Shown piece after piece: positions 8,489 through 16,494 of a stretch of 64,000 bases of DNA. The notes under the pieces are model-generated. The model had not been told where the DNA came from. It searched no databases and saw only the letters and a program-made list of their open reading frames with translations. The stretch is taken from contig NZ_FPAP01000002.1 of the NCBI RefSeq assembly GCF_900116415.1, positions 496,001-560,000 of the forward strand, read 5' to 3'. The stretch is from Chryseobacterium formosense (GTDB lineage Bacteria; Bacteroidota; Bacteroidia; Flavobacteriales; Weeksellaceae). Both the position numbers and the translations under genes were made by a program. Every line of letters starts with the position of its first letter. Position 1 is the stretch's first letter.

Positions 8489-9961
8489 ATGAAAAATCTA
8501 AAATTAGGAATTTCAGCATTGGCGCTTACGGTTGCCTCTACTGTTTTCGCACAGACGACCAACAATCCGTGGATGATCGGAGTTGGTGCTCATGCGGAAA
8601 ACCATAAAGCACAAGCGGGTAATTTTAGCAATACCTTCTCTGCTTCTAATTTGACGAAGACTATGTTCAATATGGACAACTTCTCAATTACACCTCCATT
8701 ATCTAAATTAACAGTTGCTAGAAACATCGGTAAAGGTTTAGTTATCGACTGGCAAACTACTGTAGGTAATGTTGAAAACCAGAGATTCAATATGGGTAAA
8801 GAATTCATGTTGATGACAGGTCTTGGTTTCCAGGCTAAAGCAGCAGGCCTACTTTGGAATGAAGAATCTTGGTTCGATCCTTATTTAAGAGTAGGTGCTA
8901 ACTATTTAAGACATGACTATACATCTCTTTCTTTCCCAAGAACTGATGTTAACGGAGTTGATAATGGAAACGGAGAAAACGGAAATGAGCAAGGAAAAGC
9001 TAATCATTTCACTGTTTCAACTGGTGCTGGTGTTAACTTCTGGTTGACTAAAAACTTTGGTTTAGGTGTTCAGGGAGACTATGTTTCAACTCCAGGTGAT
9101 AAAGCTACTTATGCTAACTTCTGGCAAGCTTCTGCTTCTTTGAACTTTAGATTCGGAAACAGAGACAGAGATAAGGATGGTATCTTAGATAAAGACGATT
9201 TATGTCCAGATACACCAGGTTTACCAGAATTTCAGGGATGTCCTGATACAGATGGTGACGGTGTTCCAGATAAAGACGATCAGTGTCCAGAAGTTGCAGG
9301 TCCGGTTGAAAACAACGGATGTCCTTGGCCAGATACAGATGGTGATGGTGTAATCGACAAAGATGACGCTTGTCCATCAGTTGCAGGTCCTGCAGAAAAC
9401 AACGGATGTCCTTGGCCAGATACAGACGGTGATGGTATCTTAGATAAAGATGATGCATGTCCTACAGTTCCTGGTGTTCCAGAACACAACGGATGTCCTC
9501 CTCCAGCACCAGTAGAACCAATTGATGTAGTTATTACAAGAGAATTCAAAGATCTATTGTTTGACTTCAACAAAGCTACAATCAAACCAGAATCTAATGG
9601 TAAATTAGAGACTGCTGCTAAGATTATTAAAGACGCTCCTGCTCAGAATTTCGTAATCATCGGTATGACTGATAAGAAAGGTAGCGAAGCTTATAACTTG
9701 AACTTATCTAGACAAAGAGCTGCGGCAGTAGTTGCTGCTTTAGAAGCTAGAGGTGTTAGCGGATCAGTATTGAAATCTATCGGTATTGGTGAGCAAGAAG
9801 CTACAGTTCCTGAAACAGCTTCTGATGCTGAAAGACAAGCAGACAGAAAAGTTGTTGTAAGAGCGATCTCTGGATCAGAGTGGGAAACTTACAAGAAGTC
9901 TGACTTACCAACTAAAAAAGCTCCAGCTAAGAAAAAAGCTCCAGCTAAAAAAAGAAAATAA
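8489..9961 (+). CDS. OmpA family outer-membrane protein with thrombospondin type 3 repeats
   Basis: 490 residues: signal peptide (1-21), N-terminal beta-barrel (about 25-225), a calcium-binding thrombospondin-3 region with repeated D-x-D-G-D-G units (about 228-340), then an OmpA C-terminal peptidoglycan-binding domain (about 350-465). The last includes LLFDFNKATI and NLNLSRQRAAAVVAAL. It should anchor the outer membrane to the cell wall and be abundant. The repeat units PWPDTDGDG are also near-identical in DNA. The C-terminus ends in an unusual lysine/alanine/proline-rich tail (residues 475-490, repeats of KKAPAK). A terminator follows. Divergence from typical OmpA is limited to the tail. Confidence 0.93.
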   Translation: MKNLKLGISALALTVASTVFAQTTNNPWMIGVGAHAENHKAQAGNFSNTFSASNLTKTMFNMDNFSITPPLSKLTVARNIGKGLVIDWQTTVGNVENQRFNMGKEFMLMTGLGFQAKAAGLLWNEESWFDPYLRVGANYLRHDYTSLSFPRTDVNGVDNGNGENGNEQGKANHFTVSTGAGVNFWLTKNFGLGVQGDYVSTPGDKATYANFWQASASLNFRFGNRDRDKDGILDKDDLCPDTPGLPEFQGCPDTDGDGVPDKDDQCPEVAGPVENNGCPWPDTDGDGVIDKDDACPSVAGPAENNGCPWPDTDGDGILDKDDACPTVPGVPEHNGCPPPAPVEPIDVVITREFKDLLFDFNKATIKPESNGKLETAAKIIKDAPAQNFVIIGMTDKKGSEAYNLNLSRQRAAAVVAALEARGVSGSVLKSIGIGEQEATVPETASDAERQADRKVVVRAISGSEWETYKKSDLPTKKAPAKKKAPAKKRK

Positions 9962-9981
9962 TTAATTTTTCTAAATAATAA

Positions 9982-10012
9982 ATACCTCCGGTTTCCGGGG
10001 GTATTTTTTTTG
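9982..10012 (+). terminator. Rho-independent terminator after the ompA-like gene
   Basis: A ten-base stem (ATACCTCCGG pairing with CCGGGGGTAT through one G-U pair) with a short T loop, followed by eight T residues. Confidence 0.85.
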
Positions 10013-10026
10013 TTGTTGATTTTGAG

Positions 10027-10034
10027 TATTTTTG
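10027..10034 (+). promoter_or_regulatory. -7 box (TATTTTTG) of the yebC gene
   Basis: Exact TAnnTTTG match 19 nt before the ATG at 10053. The nearest TTTG upstream (10009-10012) is only 14 nt away, so the -33 element is unclear. Confidence 0.45.
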
Positions 10035-10052
10035 TCGAAATTTAAATCTAAA

Positions 10053-10793
10053 ATGGGAAGAGCGTTTGAATATAGAAAAGCTTCTAAAATGGCTCGTTGG
10101 GATAAAATGGCCAAAACTTTTTCTAAAATAGGAAAAGATATTGCATTAGCTGTAAAAGCAGGTGGAGCCGATCCGGAATCGAATCCGGCATTAAGAAGAT
10201 GCATCCAGAATGCGAAGGGTGCAAATATGCCAAAAGATAATGTAGAAAGAGCGATCAAAAAAGCAAGTGGTGCTGATGCTGAAAACTACGAAGAGATCAC
10301 TTATGAAGGATACGGTCAAGGTGGTGTTGCATTTTTTATAGAGTGTACAACAAACAACACGACAAGAACTGTAGCTAATGTAAGGGCAGTTTTCAATAAA
10401 TTTGATGGAAACCTTGGTAAAAATGGTGAACTAGCTTTCATCTTCGACAGAAAGGGGATTTTCACAATCGATTTGGCTCAGATCAAAATGGAATGGGATG
10501 ATTTCGAAATGGAAATGATCGACGGAGGAGCTGAAGATGTTGAAAAAGATGAGGAAGAAGTAATGATCACGACTGCATTTGAAGATTTCGGTTCTTTATC
10601 TCATAAATTGGATGAGCTTGGAATTGAAGCAAAAAGTGCAGAGTTGCAAAGAATTCCAAACAATACGAAAGAGGTTACGGTAGAGCAGTTTAAAGCAAAT
10701 ATGAAAATGCTTGACCGTTTCGAAGAAGATGATGACGTTCAAAACGTTTATCACAATATGGAAATTACAGACGAGCTTTTAGAGTCTCTTTAA
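10053..10793 (+). CDS. YebC/PmpR family (TACO1-like) protein
   Basis: 246 residues from the ATG at 10053; the TTG at 10032 overlaps the promoter box and would add seven residues not seen in the family. The start MGRAFEYRKASKMARWDKMAKTF is the Bacteroidota form of the family. Further conserved parts are NAKGANMPKDNVERAIKKA near residues 50-68, the YEGYGQGGVA segment, and the acidic middle part. Members are described as DNA-binding regulators. The family is also linked to translation of proline-rich stretches, so either role is possible. Cytoplasmic, monocistronic. Confidence 0.92.
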   Translation: MGRAFEYRKASKMARWDKMAKTFSKIGKDIALAVKAGGADPESNPALRRCIQNAKGANMPKDNVERAIKKASGADAENYEEITYEGYGQGGVAFFIECTTNNTTRTVANVRAVFNKFDGNLGKNGELAFIFDRKGIFTIDLAQIKMEWDDFEMEMIDGGAEDVEKDEEEVMITTAFEDFGSLSHKLDELGIEAKSAELQRIPNNTKEVTVEQFKANMKMLDRFEEDDDVQNVYHNMEITDELLESL

Positions 10794-10828
10794 AAAATAA
10801 CTCTGTTTGTGGCAGAGAGAAATTTATC

Positions 10829-10907
10829 GCCACGAATACACGAATTAATATCATAACCCTTACTCAAAGATGTAATGATATTAAATTTGTGTATTCGTGG
10901 CTTTTTT
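10829..10907 (+). terminator. Long stem-loop downstream of yebC, possible terminator and dispersed repeat
   Basis: Arms of about 26 nt (10829-10854 and 10875-10901) pair almost perfectly; both carry the CACGAATACA / TGTATTCGTG core. Six T residues follow. A smaller CTCTG/CAGAG hairpin precedes it at 10801-10817. It is larger than needed for termination, so it may be a mobile or repeated palindrome co-opted as a terminator. Confidence 0.65.
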
Positions 10908-10985
10908 AAACAGTACAGCAACAAAAATAATATAGCATTCATATACAGTTAATTTTCAATTAGTTTCTTTGCAAAAGAATCAATT

Positions 10986-11036
10986 GTGAAATCGCCATCC
11001 TTGGTAAATAGAAATACTAATTGACATGGCGATCAC
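10986..11036. repeat. Inverted repeat in the leader of the LpxH-like gene
   Basis: GTGAAATCGCCAT (10986-10998) can pair with ATGGCGATCAC (11026-11036) with a two-base bulge, closing a 27-nt loop. It sits just before the ATG at 11067. No known riboswitch family is recognised. Confidence 0.35.
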
Positions 11037-11066
11037 TTTTGATCATTAGTAAGATAATTGCTGCAA

Positions 11067-11891
11067 ATGAAAAGAAACGTTGAATTGGTTGTTATTTCGG
11101 ATGTACATTTGGGAACTTACGGATGTAAGGCTAAAGAGCTTCTAAGGTATCTAAATTCTATTCAACCAAAAACATTAGTTTTAAATGGTGATATTATCGA
11201 TATATGGCAGTTCAAAAAATCTTACTTTCCTAAGCCTCATTTGAAGGTGATCAAAAAGATCATTTCATTTGCAACTAAAAACACAAATGTCTACTATATT
11301 ACCGGTAATCACGATGAAATGTTCAGGAAGTTTACCGATTTCGAATTGGGTAAGCTGAAAGTCTGCAACAAACTCTGTCTGGATATTAATAACAAAAAAA
11401 CGTGGATCTTCCATGGGGATGTCTTCGATGCATCGGTTCAGCATTCAAAGTGGATTGCAAAACTGGGCGGAAAAGGCTATGATCTTCTCATTGTCATCAA
11501 TAATGTTGTCAATTGGTTTTTAGAAAAAATGGGTAAGGAAAAATACTCATTTTCAAAAAAAATCAAGAATAATGTGAAAAAGGCAGTCAAATATATTGGC
11601 GATTTTGAATTAACAGCCTCCGAATTAGCGATCGATAACGGATATGATTATGTGATTTGTGGACACATTCATCAACCACAGATGCGGGAAGTTGTTAATA
11701 AAAAAGGTTCATGTACTTATTTAAATTCCGGCGATTGGATTGAAAATTTATCGGCTTTAGAATTTGACCAGAATGAATGGAAAATTTTTCACTACGAAGA
11801 CCACAAACATTTGCTGAAAGATGATGAATCTGAAGAAATTCAGGATATTAACAATTCTGATCTTTTGAAAATTGTAACCCAGTTTACTTAG
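11067..11891 (+). CDS. LpxH-like metallophosphoesterase (putative UDP-2,3-diacylglucosamine diphosphatase)
   Basis: 274 residues from the ATG at 11067. The calcineurin-like metal motifs are in order: SDVHLGTY (near residue 10), NGDIIDIW (near 43), TGNHDEMF (near 79), FHGDVFDA (near 119) and GHIHQP (near 197). These bind two metal ions. The pattern fits the LpxH/YbbF-like branch that cleaves UDP-2,3-diacylglucosamine in lipid A synthesis, but paralogues with other substrates exist. The next gene starts 1 nt after the stop codon and encodes a glycosyltransferase, so the pair probably acts on one envelope lipid or glycan. Confidence 0.8.
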   Translation: MKRNVELVVISDVHLGTYGCKAKELLRYLNSIQPKTLVLNGDIIDIWQFKKSYFPKPHLKVIKKIISFATKNTNVYYITGNHDEMFRKFTDFELGKLKVCNKLCLDINNKKTWIFHGDVFDASVQHSKWIAKLGGKGYDLLIVINNVVNWFLEKMGKEKYSFSKKIKNNVKKAVKYIGDFELTASELAIDNGYDYVICGHIHQPQMREVVNKKGSCTYLNSGDWIENLSALEFDQNEWKIFHYEDHKHLLKDDESEEIQDINNSDLLKIVTQFT

Positions 11892-11892
11892 T

Positions 11893-12864
11893 ATGAAAGT
11901 ATTGTACGCATTTCAGGGGACAGGAAACGGTCATGTCGCAAGAGCACAGGAAATTATTCCGATCCTTAAAAAATATGCTTCAGTCGATACGCTGATCAGT
12001 GGCCATCAATCTCAATTAAAGGCTGATTTTCCGATTAACTTTCAACATCAGGGTATTTCCTTGCTTTATAACAAGACAGGCGGAATTTCATATAAAAAAA
12101 TTCTTTTCAGGAATAATTTTCTTGCAGCATTTAAAACAATCAAAAATATCGATTTAAGCAGGTATGATCTGATCATTAATGATTATGAACCTTTGACGGG
12201 TTGGGCTTGTAAAATGCAGAATTTAAACATGATTGAGCTGAGTCATCAGGCTTCGATGAGTTTTAAAGAAACCCCAAAACCTTCAAAAAAAGATTTTTTG
12301 GGAGAATTAATTTTAAAATATTATGTTCCGAGTGAACGGAAAATAGGTTTTCATTTTGAAAATTATCATCCGCAAATTAAAAAACCTGTTATCAGAAGAA
12401 AAATCAGAAACCTGAATCCTCATAAAAAGGGATTTTATGTAGTCTATCTTCCGAGTTTTTCTGATGAAAATATCATTAAGGTTTTAAGAGAAATTCCTGT
12501 AGAATGGAAAATTTTTTCGAAATACAGTAAACTTCAGGTGAAAATAAAAAATGTTGAGGTTTTTCCTATTGACGAAATACAATTTTTAAAATCATTCGAA
12601 AACTGTGACGGAATTCTTTGCAATGCAGGTTTTGAAACTCCTGCCGAAGCACTTTTCATTGATAAAAAGCTGTTTGTCATTCCCATTCACAATCAGTATG
12701 AACAGGAATGCAACGCCGCAGCTTTGGATAAAATGGGAATTTCCAATTCTAAAATTTTAGATGTGGAGGAAATTAAAAAATGGGTAGCATCGGATCTTCA
12801 TTTCAAGGTCAATTATCCTGATGATATTGAAGATATTCTGCTGAATGAAGTTTTAGTTCTGTAG
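11893..12864 (+). CDS. Glycosyltransferase, GT28/MurG-like fold
   Basis: 323 residues. The N-terminus MKVLYAFQGTGNGHVARAQEI has the glycine-rich acceptor loop seen in MurG and MGT enzymes. The C-terminal half has the donor-binding signature CDGILCNAGFETPAEALFI near residues 236-254 followed by PIHNQYEQECNA, close to the GT28 G-G-x-x-T-x-x-E pattern. It is translated with the LpxH-like phosphatase (1-nt gap), so a role in glycolipid or lipid A modification is likely, though acceptor and sugar cannot be read. The 3' end overlaps the convergent GNAT gene by 12 bp. Confidence 0.75.
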   Translation: MKVLYAFQGTGNGHVARAQEIIPILKKYASVDTLISGHQSQLKADFPINFQHQGISLLYNKTGGISYKKILFRNNFLAAFKTIKNIDLSRYDLIINDYEPLTGWACKMQNLNMIELSHQASMSFKETPKPSKKDFLGELILKYYVPSERKIGFHFENYHPQIKKPVIRRKIRNLNPHKKGFYVVYLPSFSDENIIKVLREIPVEWKIFSKYSKLQVKIKNVEVFPIDEIQFLKSFENCDGILCNAGFETPAEALFIDKKLFVIPIHNQYEQECNAAALDKMGISNSKILDVEEIKKWVASDLHFKVNYPDDIEDILLNEVLVL

Positions 12865-13143
12865 AAAGATATCTTCCACATCATTCATTCTTCTCATTAC
12901 TGCCCTTGCGTAAGAACAGTGTGGATACACTTTCCAATTGTTTTCTCTTGAAAATTTAATGGCTTCTTCCACTAAAAACTTTCCCATCCCGCGACCTTCA
13001 AATTCGGGATGTACCAAAACGAATGAAATAATCAGTTTCTGATCTTCGGGAAAAATAGTGTAAGTCAATCTTCCGATTTCTTTGATTTCATTGTTAAGGG
13101 TGATAACTCCGCCGTTTCCTGATTTATTATTTTCGAATCTCAT
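12853..13143 (-). CDS. Small GNAT-like N-acetyltransferase (YjdJ/COG2388 type)
   Basis: 96 residues, the usual size for this minimal GNAT branch. The acetyl-CoA loop is VHPEFEGRGMGKFLVEEAI near residues 47-65, followed by PHCSYARAVMRR, which is the conserved cysteine-containing motif of the family. The substrate is unknown. Its 3' end overlaps the convergent glycosyltransferase gene by 12 bp, so the two mRNAs are antisense at their ends. Cytoplasmic, apparently monocistronic. Confidence 0.85.
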   Translation of the reverse strand: MRFENNKSGNGGVITLNNEIKEIGRLTYTIFPEDQKLIISFVLVHPEFEGRGMGKFLVEEAIKFSRENNWKVYPHCSYARAVMRRMNDVEDIFLQN

Positions 13144-13300
13144 AGCTTATATTTTAATTGAAATTAAAAATACAAAAACTGCACCGTGAAAGTTTTGATC
13201 TAAATCAAGAATGGAAACGTAAATGGACAATTCATTTTTAAAAATTATATCTTTTTAAAAGAAAATGCCAAATATTCCGTTTAATTCTTAAATTTGGTCA

Positions 13301-13744
13301 ATGCAAAAGTATCTTTATCTTATCATTATATCATTGTGTCTTGTAAGTTGTTATACTTATCAGGTGAAAAAACCTGTAGATCCGGCAATTGACAATAAAC
13401 AAAATCCTAAAAATAATGCTGCAGTTGCTAATAATACTGCTCCGGGACAGAAGGATGTACAACCAACACCTGCTCCGATCAATGTTAAGGAAAAACTTGC
13501 ACCGAATAAAAATGTAAGAATTGATGTTGGTGGTAAGAGCTATAAAGTAATTGTTGACCGTTGGGAAAGTGACAGTCTTGTCGCGCACCCGGTTCGTCAA
13601 CCAGATAAAGTTCTGAAATTCCACAAGGATCAGATCGATGCTGAGAGAATTGCTGAAAAACGATTTTCACAACCCATCGCCGATATTATTACGGTTGCAG
13701 CTTATGCAGGAATTGGTGTCGGGATTTGGTCTCTTCTGCAGTAG
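13301..13744 (+). CDS. Hypothetical lipoprotein
   Basis: 147 residues. The N-terminus MQKYLYLIIISLCLVSC carries a lipobox (LVSC), so the mature protein starts at C17 and is lipidated. A proline/asparagine-rich linker (about 20-65) leads to a small domain (about 70-120), VRIDVGGKSYKVIVDRWESDSLVA, and a C-terminal hydrophobic segment (126-146). I do not recognise the family. A TAAATTTG box lies only 4 nt before the ATG, too close to be used normally. The gene is convergent with the RDD gene. Confidence 0.75.
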   Translation: MQKYLYLIIISLCLVSCYTYQVKKPVDPAIDNKQNPKNNAAVANNTAPGQKDVQPTPAPINVKEKLAPNKNVRIDVGGKSYKVIVDRWESDSLVAHPVRQPDKVLKFHKDQIDAERIAEKRFSQPIADIITVAAYAGIGVGIWSLLQ

Positions 13745-13788
13745 TTTTTAAATTTAAACAGATTTAAAACTAAAGAATCGACGATCGA

Positions 13789-14538
13789 TTAACTGTCTTT
13801 TCCGGTGTAATAATTATAATCTTTAATAATAATTCCAATAAACTGTCTTTCGGTCATTTTTGTAGGATCGATTTCAAGCTTAAGAATGCTTTTTATTTTT
13901 TCTGAAAGCTTTGTAATGACTTGTCGGTCATCTACGCTAAGTGCTTTTATATAATTGTCTTTGATGATTCTCATATCATTATCACTCAAACCAATCACCT
14001 GCGGAAAAGAGGGAATATAATCTTCGTGAATATTTTCCAGAATTGTGTGAGAAATATTGATGTTGTTTTTTAGGGAAATAACAGCTGTTCCGGAAGCAAT
14101 ATCTCCCAATCTCTGATTATTTTTAGAAACGATCATAGAAATTAAACCCACCACTCCTGCAAAAGTTGTATCGATTAATCTGAAAACCCAGCGGATCAGA
14201 TAATCTCCGAAACTTGCCTGATAACCATCGATTTTCACCACCCGAATTTTCATTAGTTTTTTTCCTGGTGTCTGACCTTCCATCAGGCTTTCCAAAACAA
14301 CAGGGTAAATAGAAACGGGAAGTGTAATGGCGATATAAACAGCCATTTGAGACCATTGATCCAGCCCATCTAAAAGGTATCCCAAATTTAAAATACTGAA
14401 GAAAATATAAAATGCGGCAATGATGTATGCGACTTTGATTGCACCATCTATAATGTATGCCAGAATCCTTTCTCCAATACTTGCAGTGATAAAATTAATA
14501 TTTACATTTTGAGAGGTATTTATCGCAATTTGAGACAT
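13789..14538 (-). CDS. RDD family membrane protein
   Basis: 249 residues. An RDD domain covers about residues 12-150 with three hydrophobic segments. Its hallmarks are GERILAYIIDGAIK, EGQTPGKKLMKIRVV and DYLIRWVFRLIDT. In this protein the first hallmark arginine and two aspartates are spread as R24 and D31. The C-terminal half (about 155-249) is soluble and may be cytoplasmic. It is divergent from the SpoIIM-type gene with only a 26-bp gap, the arrangement seen with other members of the MoxR/DUF58 cluster. Function is unknown, possibly transport or scaffolding. Confidence 0.88.
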   Translation of the reverse strand: MSQIAINTSQNVNINFITASIGERILAYIIDGAIKVAYIIAAFYIFFSILNLGYLLDGLDQWSQMAVYIAITLPVSIYPVVLESLMEGQTPGKKLMKIRVVKIDGYQASFGDYLIRWVFRLIDTTFAGVVGLISMIVSKNNQRLGDIASGTAVISLKNNINISHTILENIHEDYIPSFPQVIGLSDNDMRIIKDNYIKALSVDDRQVITKLSEKIKSILKLEIDPTKMTERQFIGIIIKDYNYYTGKDS

Positions 14539-14564
14539 AATTTTTATTATTTTAGCCTTACAAT

Positions 14565-15548
14565 ATGAGAGAGGTTTATTTCATTAAACAAAATAAAGAA
14601 AAATGGTTGGGAATTGAGCAGGTTGTTCAAGGGAAAATTAAAAAAAATCCTGATGACCTGTCTTCGCTGTATATCAACCTTGTGAATGATCTTTCATTTG
14701 CACAGACTTATTATCCTAAAAGCAATACTGTTGTTTATTTAAATCATCTTTCATCTCAGATCTTTCAGAAAATTTATAAAACCAAAAGAGTTGAAGAAAA
14801 CAGGCTGGTTTACTTCTTCAAAACTGAAGTCCCGCTTATTGTTTACGAATACAGAAGGTATCTTGTTTATTCATTTCTATTCTTTATATTTTTTATGCTG
14901 ATTGGTGTTCTTTCAGCGATTTACGATAAAGATTTCGCCAATCTTATTCTGAGCGAAGGTTATGTGAATATGACCATCGAAAACATCAAAAACGGAAACG
15001 CAGTCGGTGTTTATCAGGATGGCTCGACTTGGGGAAGTACCATCGGAATTACATTCAACAATATTTTGGTCGGCGCAAAACTGTATATCTACGGAATTAC
15101 CTGCGGACTTGGAACTTTATATCTTTTGATGCAGAATTCTATTATGGTAGGAACTTTCCAGTATTTTTTCTACGAACATGGAGCTTTGGGGGACAGTGCA
15201 AGAGGAATCTGGCTTCACGGAGCGTTTGAGATTTTCAGCATGGTGGTCGAAGGGATGTGTGGTTTGATTTTGGGAACTTCTATACTTTTTCCAAAAACGC
15301 TTTCAAGATTTAATTCATTTAAAAACGGATTCAAAAATTCATTTAAAATATTTTTAAGCACAATTCCATTTACAATTTGTGCCGGAATTATCGAAGGTTA
15401 TGTGACAAGACATGCGCTAAAAATGCCGTTGGTTCTTAATCTGATCATTATTTTCGGCTGTATCGGAATTATTGGCTTTTATTATTTTATCTATCCTCAT
15501 ATTGTTAACCGAAGAGTAAAAAAACATATCAATGATGCAATTTTATAA
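14565..15548 (+). CDS. SpoIIM-like (stage II sporulation protein M) membrane protein
   Basis: 327 residues. An N-terminal cytoplasmic part (1-95) holds KEKWLGIEQVVQG. Then come about five or six transmembrane segments from about residue 100 to 315. The segment GVLSAIYDKDFANLIL and the conserved NN(I/L)xVGAK-type loop (FNNILVGAKLYIYG, near residue 163) with the later HGAFEIFSMVVEG are typical of SpoIIM-family proteins in non-sporulating bacteria. It is the first gene of a rightward operon and overlaps the next gene by 17 bp. The role in Bacteroidota is unknown; the family is found with MoxR, DUF58 and RDD genes. Confidence 0.87.
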   Translation: MREVYFIKQNKEKWLGIEQVVQGKIKKNPDDLSSLYINLVNDLSFAQTYYPKSNTVVYLNHLSSQIFQKIYKTKRVEENRLVYFFKTEVPLIVYEYRRYLVYSFLFFIFFMLIGVLSAIYDKDFANLILSEGYVNMTIENIKNGNAVGVYQDGSTWGSTIGITFNNILVGAKLYIYGITCGLGTLYLLMQNSIMVGTFQYFFYEHGALGDSARGIWLHGAFEIFSMVVEGMCGLILGTSILFPKTLSRFNSFKNGFKNSFKIFLSTIPFTICAGIIEGYVTRHALKMPLVLNLIIIFGCIGIIGFYYFIYPHIVNRRVKKHINDAIL

Positions 15549-16494
15549 AAAAAGAGATTTCGGAGCGTTTATTAGTGACAGTTTTGCGTTCTTCAAACAA
15601 TACGGCAAAAACTATTTCAAAAATTATATTCTGCTGAACGGGCTTTTGATGATTGTGATGGTTGCCATTTTTATTTTCGGCTACAGAGAATTATTTATGC
15701 AGATTTTTGGTTCGAATATGAGCGGTGAAAGCTACTATTTCGAATCATATTTTGAGAATAATATGGGAATGTTTATAGGGGTTGGAATCGTTACTTTTTT
15801 GCTTTTTATGGCATTAATGATTGTCAATTATCTTTTCCCGGTTTTTTATATGAAAAGACTTGCAGACGGACAAACTACCATTAAAACGGATGATATTCTT
15901 GCGGATTTTAAGCAGAATTCAGGTAAAATTGGTAAACTTTTATTAGGTTTAATATTTATTGTTATGCCTTTAGCAACCATTATTGTTGGGGTTTCCTATG
16001 CTTTAATTTTTGTCGTTATAGGTTTTTTTATTTTGCTGCTTGTTTTCCCGGTTGTCATCAATATCATCAACTTTTTAATGTTTGATTATTTCAACAGCAG
16101 CAGAGGTTTTTTTGAAAGTTTAAGCTATTCCATCCGTTCTCAGTTTTCTTACGCAAATAACAGGGAAGGATCGCCTTACTGGAAATATTGGGGTGCAACT
16201 TTGGTTCTGTTGATTATTTTGTACGTCATTACCACCATTTTTACCATGATTCCGATGATACTTTTCATGTTGAATCTTTTTACCACTGCGCCTGACGGAA
16301 ATTTTGAGCAAAATCCTTTTACAGGTGGTTTCGGGGTGCTGATTTTTGTATTGTACGGAGTATCTACATTAGTTTCATTTTTCCTTTCAAATCTGTTGTA
16401 TGTCAATTCAGGATTGATGTACTATGACAGCAGAAGAGATTTTCATCAGAAAGTAGAACTCGAAGAAATTGAAACGATTGGCGTCAATGAATAA
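15532..16494 (+). CDS. Polytopic membrane protein of the SpoIIM-MoxR cluster
   Basis: 320 residues; starts with two ATGs (15532, 15535). About six hydrophobic segments lie at roughly 34-50, 83-105, 138-180, 220-250 and 265-295. The loops are short and the C-terminus is acidic (VELEEIETIGVNE). I cannot assign a named family; the fold resembles glycerophosphoryl-type or YciC-like membrane proteins only in general form. The 5' end overlaps the SpoIIM gene by 17 bp and the 3' end overlaps the DUF4129 gene by 8 bp, so translation is coupled. It probably belongs to a membrane complex with its neighbours. Confidence 0.7.
   Translation: MMQFYKKRDFGAFISDSFAFFKQYGKNYFKNYILLNGLLMIVMVAIFIFGYRELFMQIFGSNMSGESYYFESYFENNMGMFIGVGIVTFLLFMALMIVNYLFPVFYMKRLADGQTTIKTDDILADFKQNSGKIGKLLLGLIFIVMPLATIIVGVSYALIFVVIGFFILLLVFPVVINIINFLMFDYFNSSRGFFESLSYSIRSQFSYANNREGSPYWKYWGATLVLLIILYVITTIFTMIPMILFMLNLFTTAPDGNFEQNPFTGGFGVLIFVLYGVSTLVSFFLSNLLYVNSGLMYYDSRRDFHQKVELEEIETIGVNE

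Noticed and set aside
9240..9500. Repeated DNA units, considered as a CRISPR-like array
   Set aside because: Units are in frame, encode calcium-binding repeats in an OmpA-like protein, and there are no regular spacers.
9147..9585. Long open frames on the minus strand inside the OmpA-like gene
   Set aside because: They mirror the repeated D-x-D-G-D-G coding units; no start context or family match, and the plus-strand gene is clear.
11021..11026. TTGACA sequence as a sigma-70 -35 box
   Set aside because: No suitable -10 element at 16-18 nt, and Flavobacteriia use a different promoter type.
13289..13296. TAAATTTG box before the 13301 lipoprotein gene
   Set aside because: Only 4 nt before the start codon; a chance match in AT-rich DNA is more likely.
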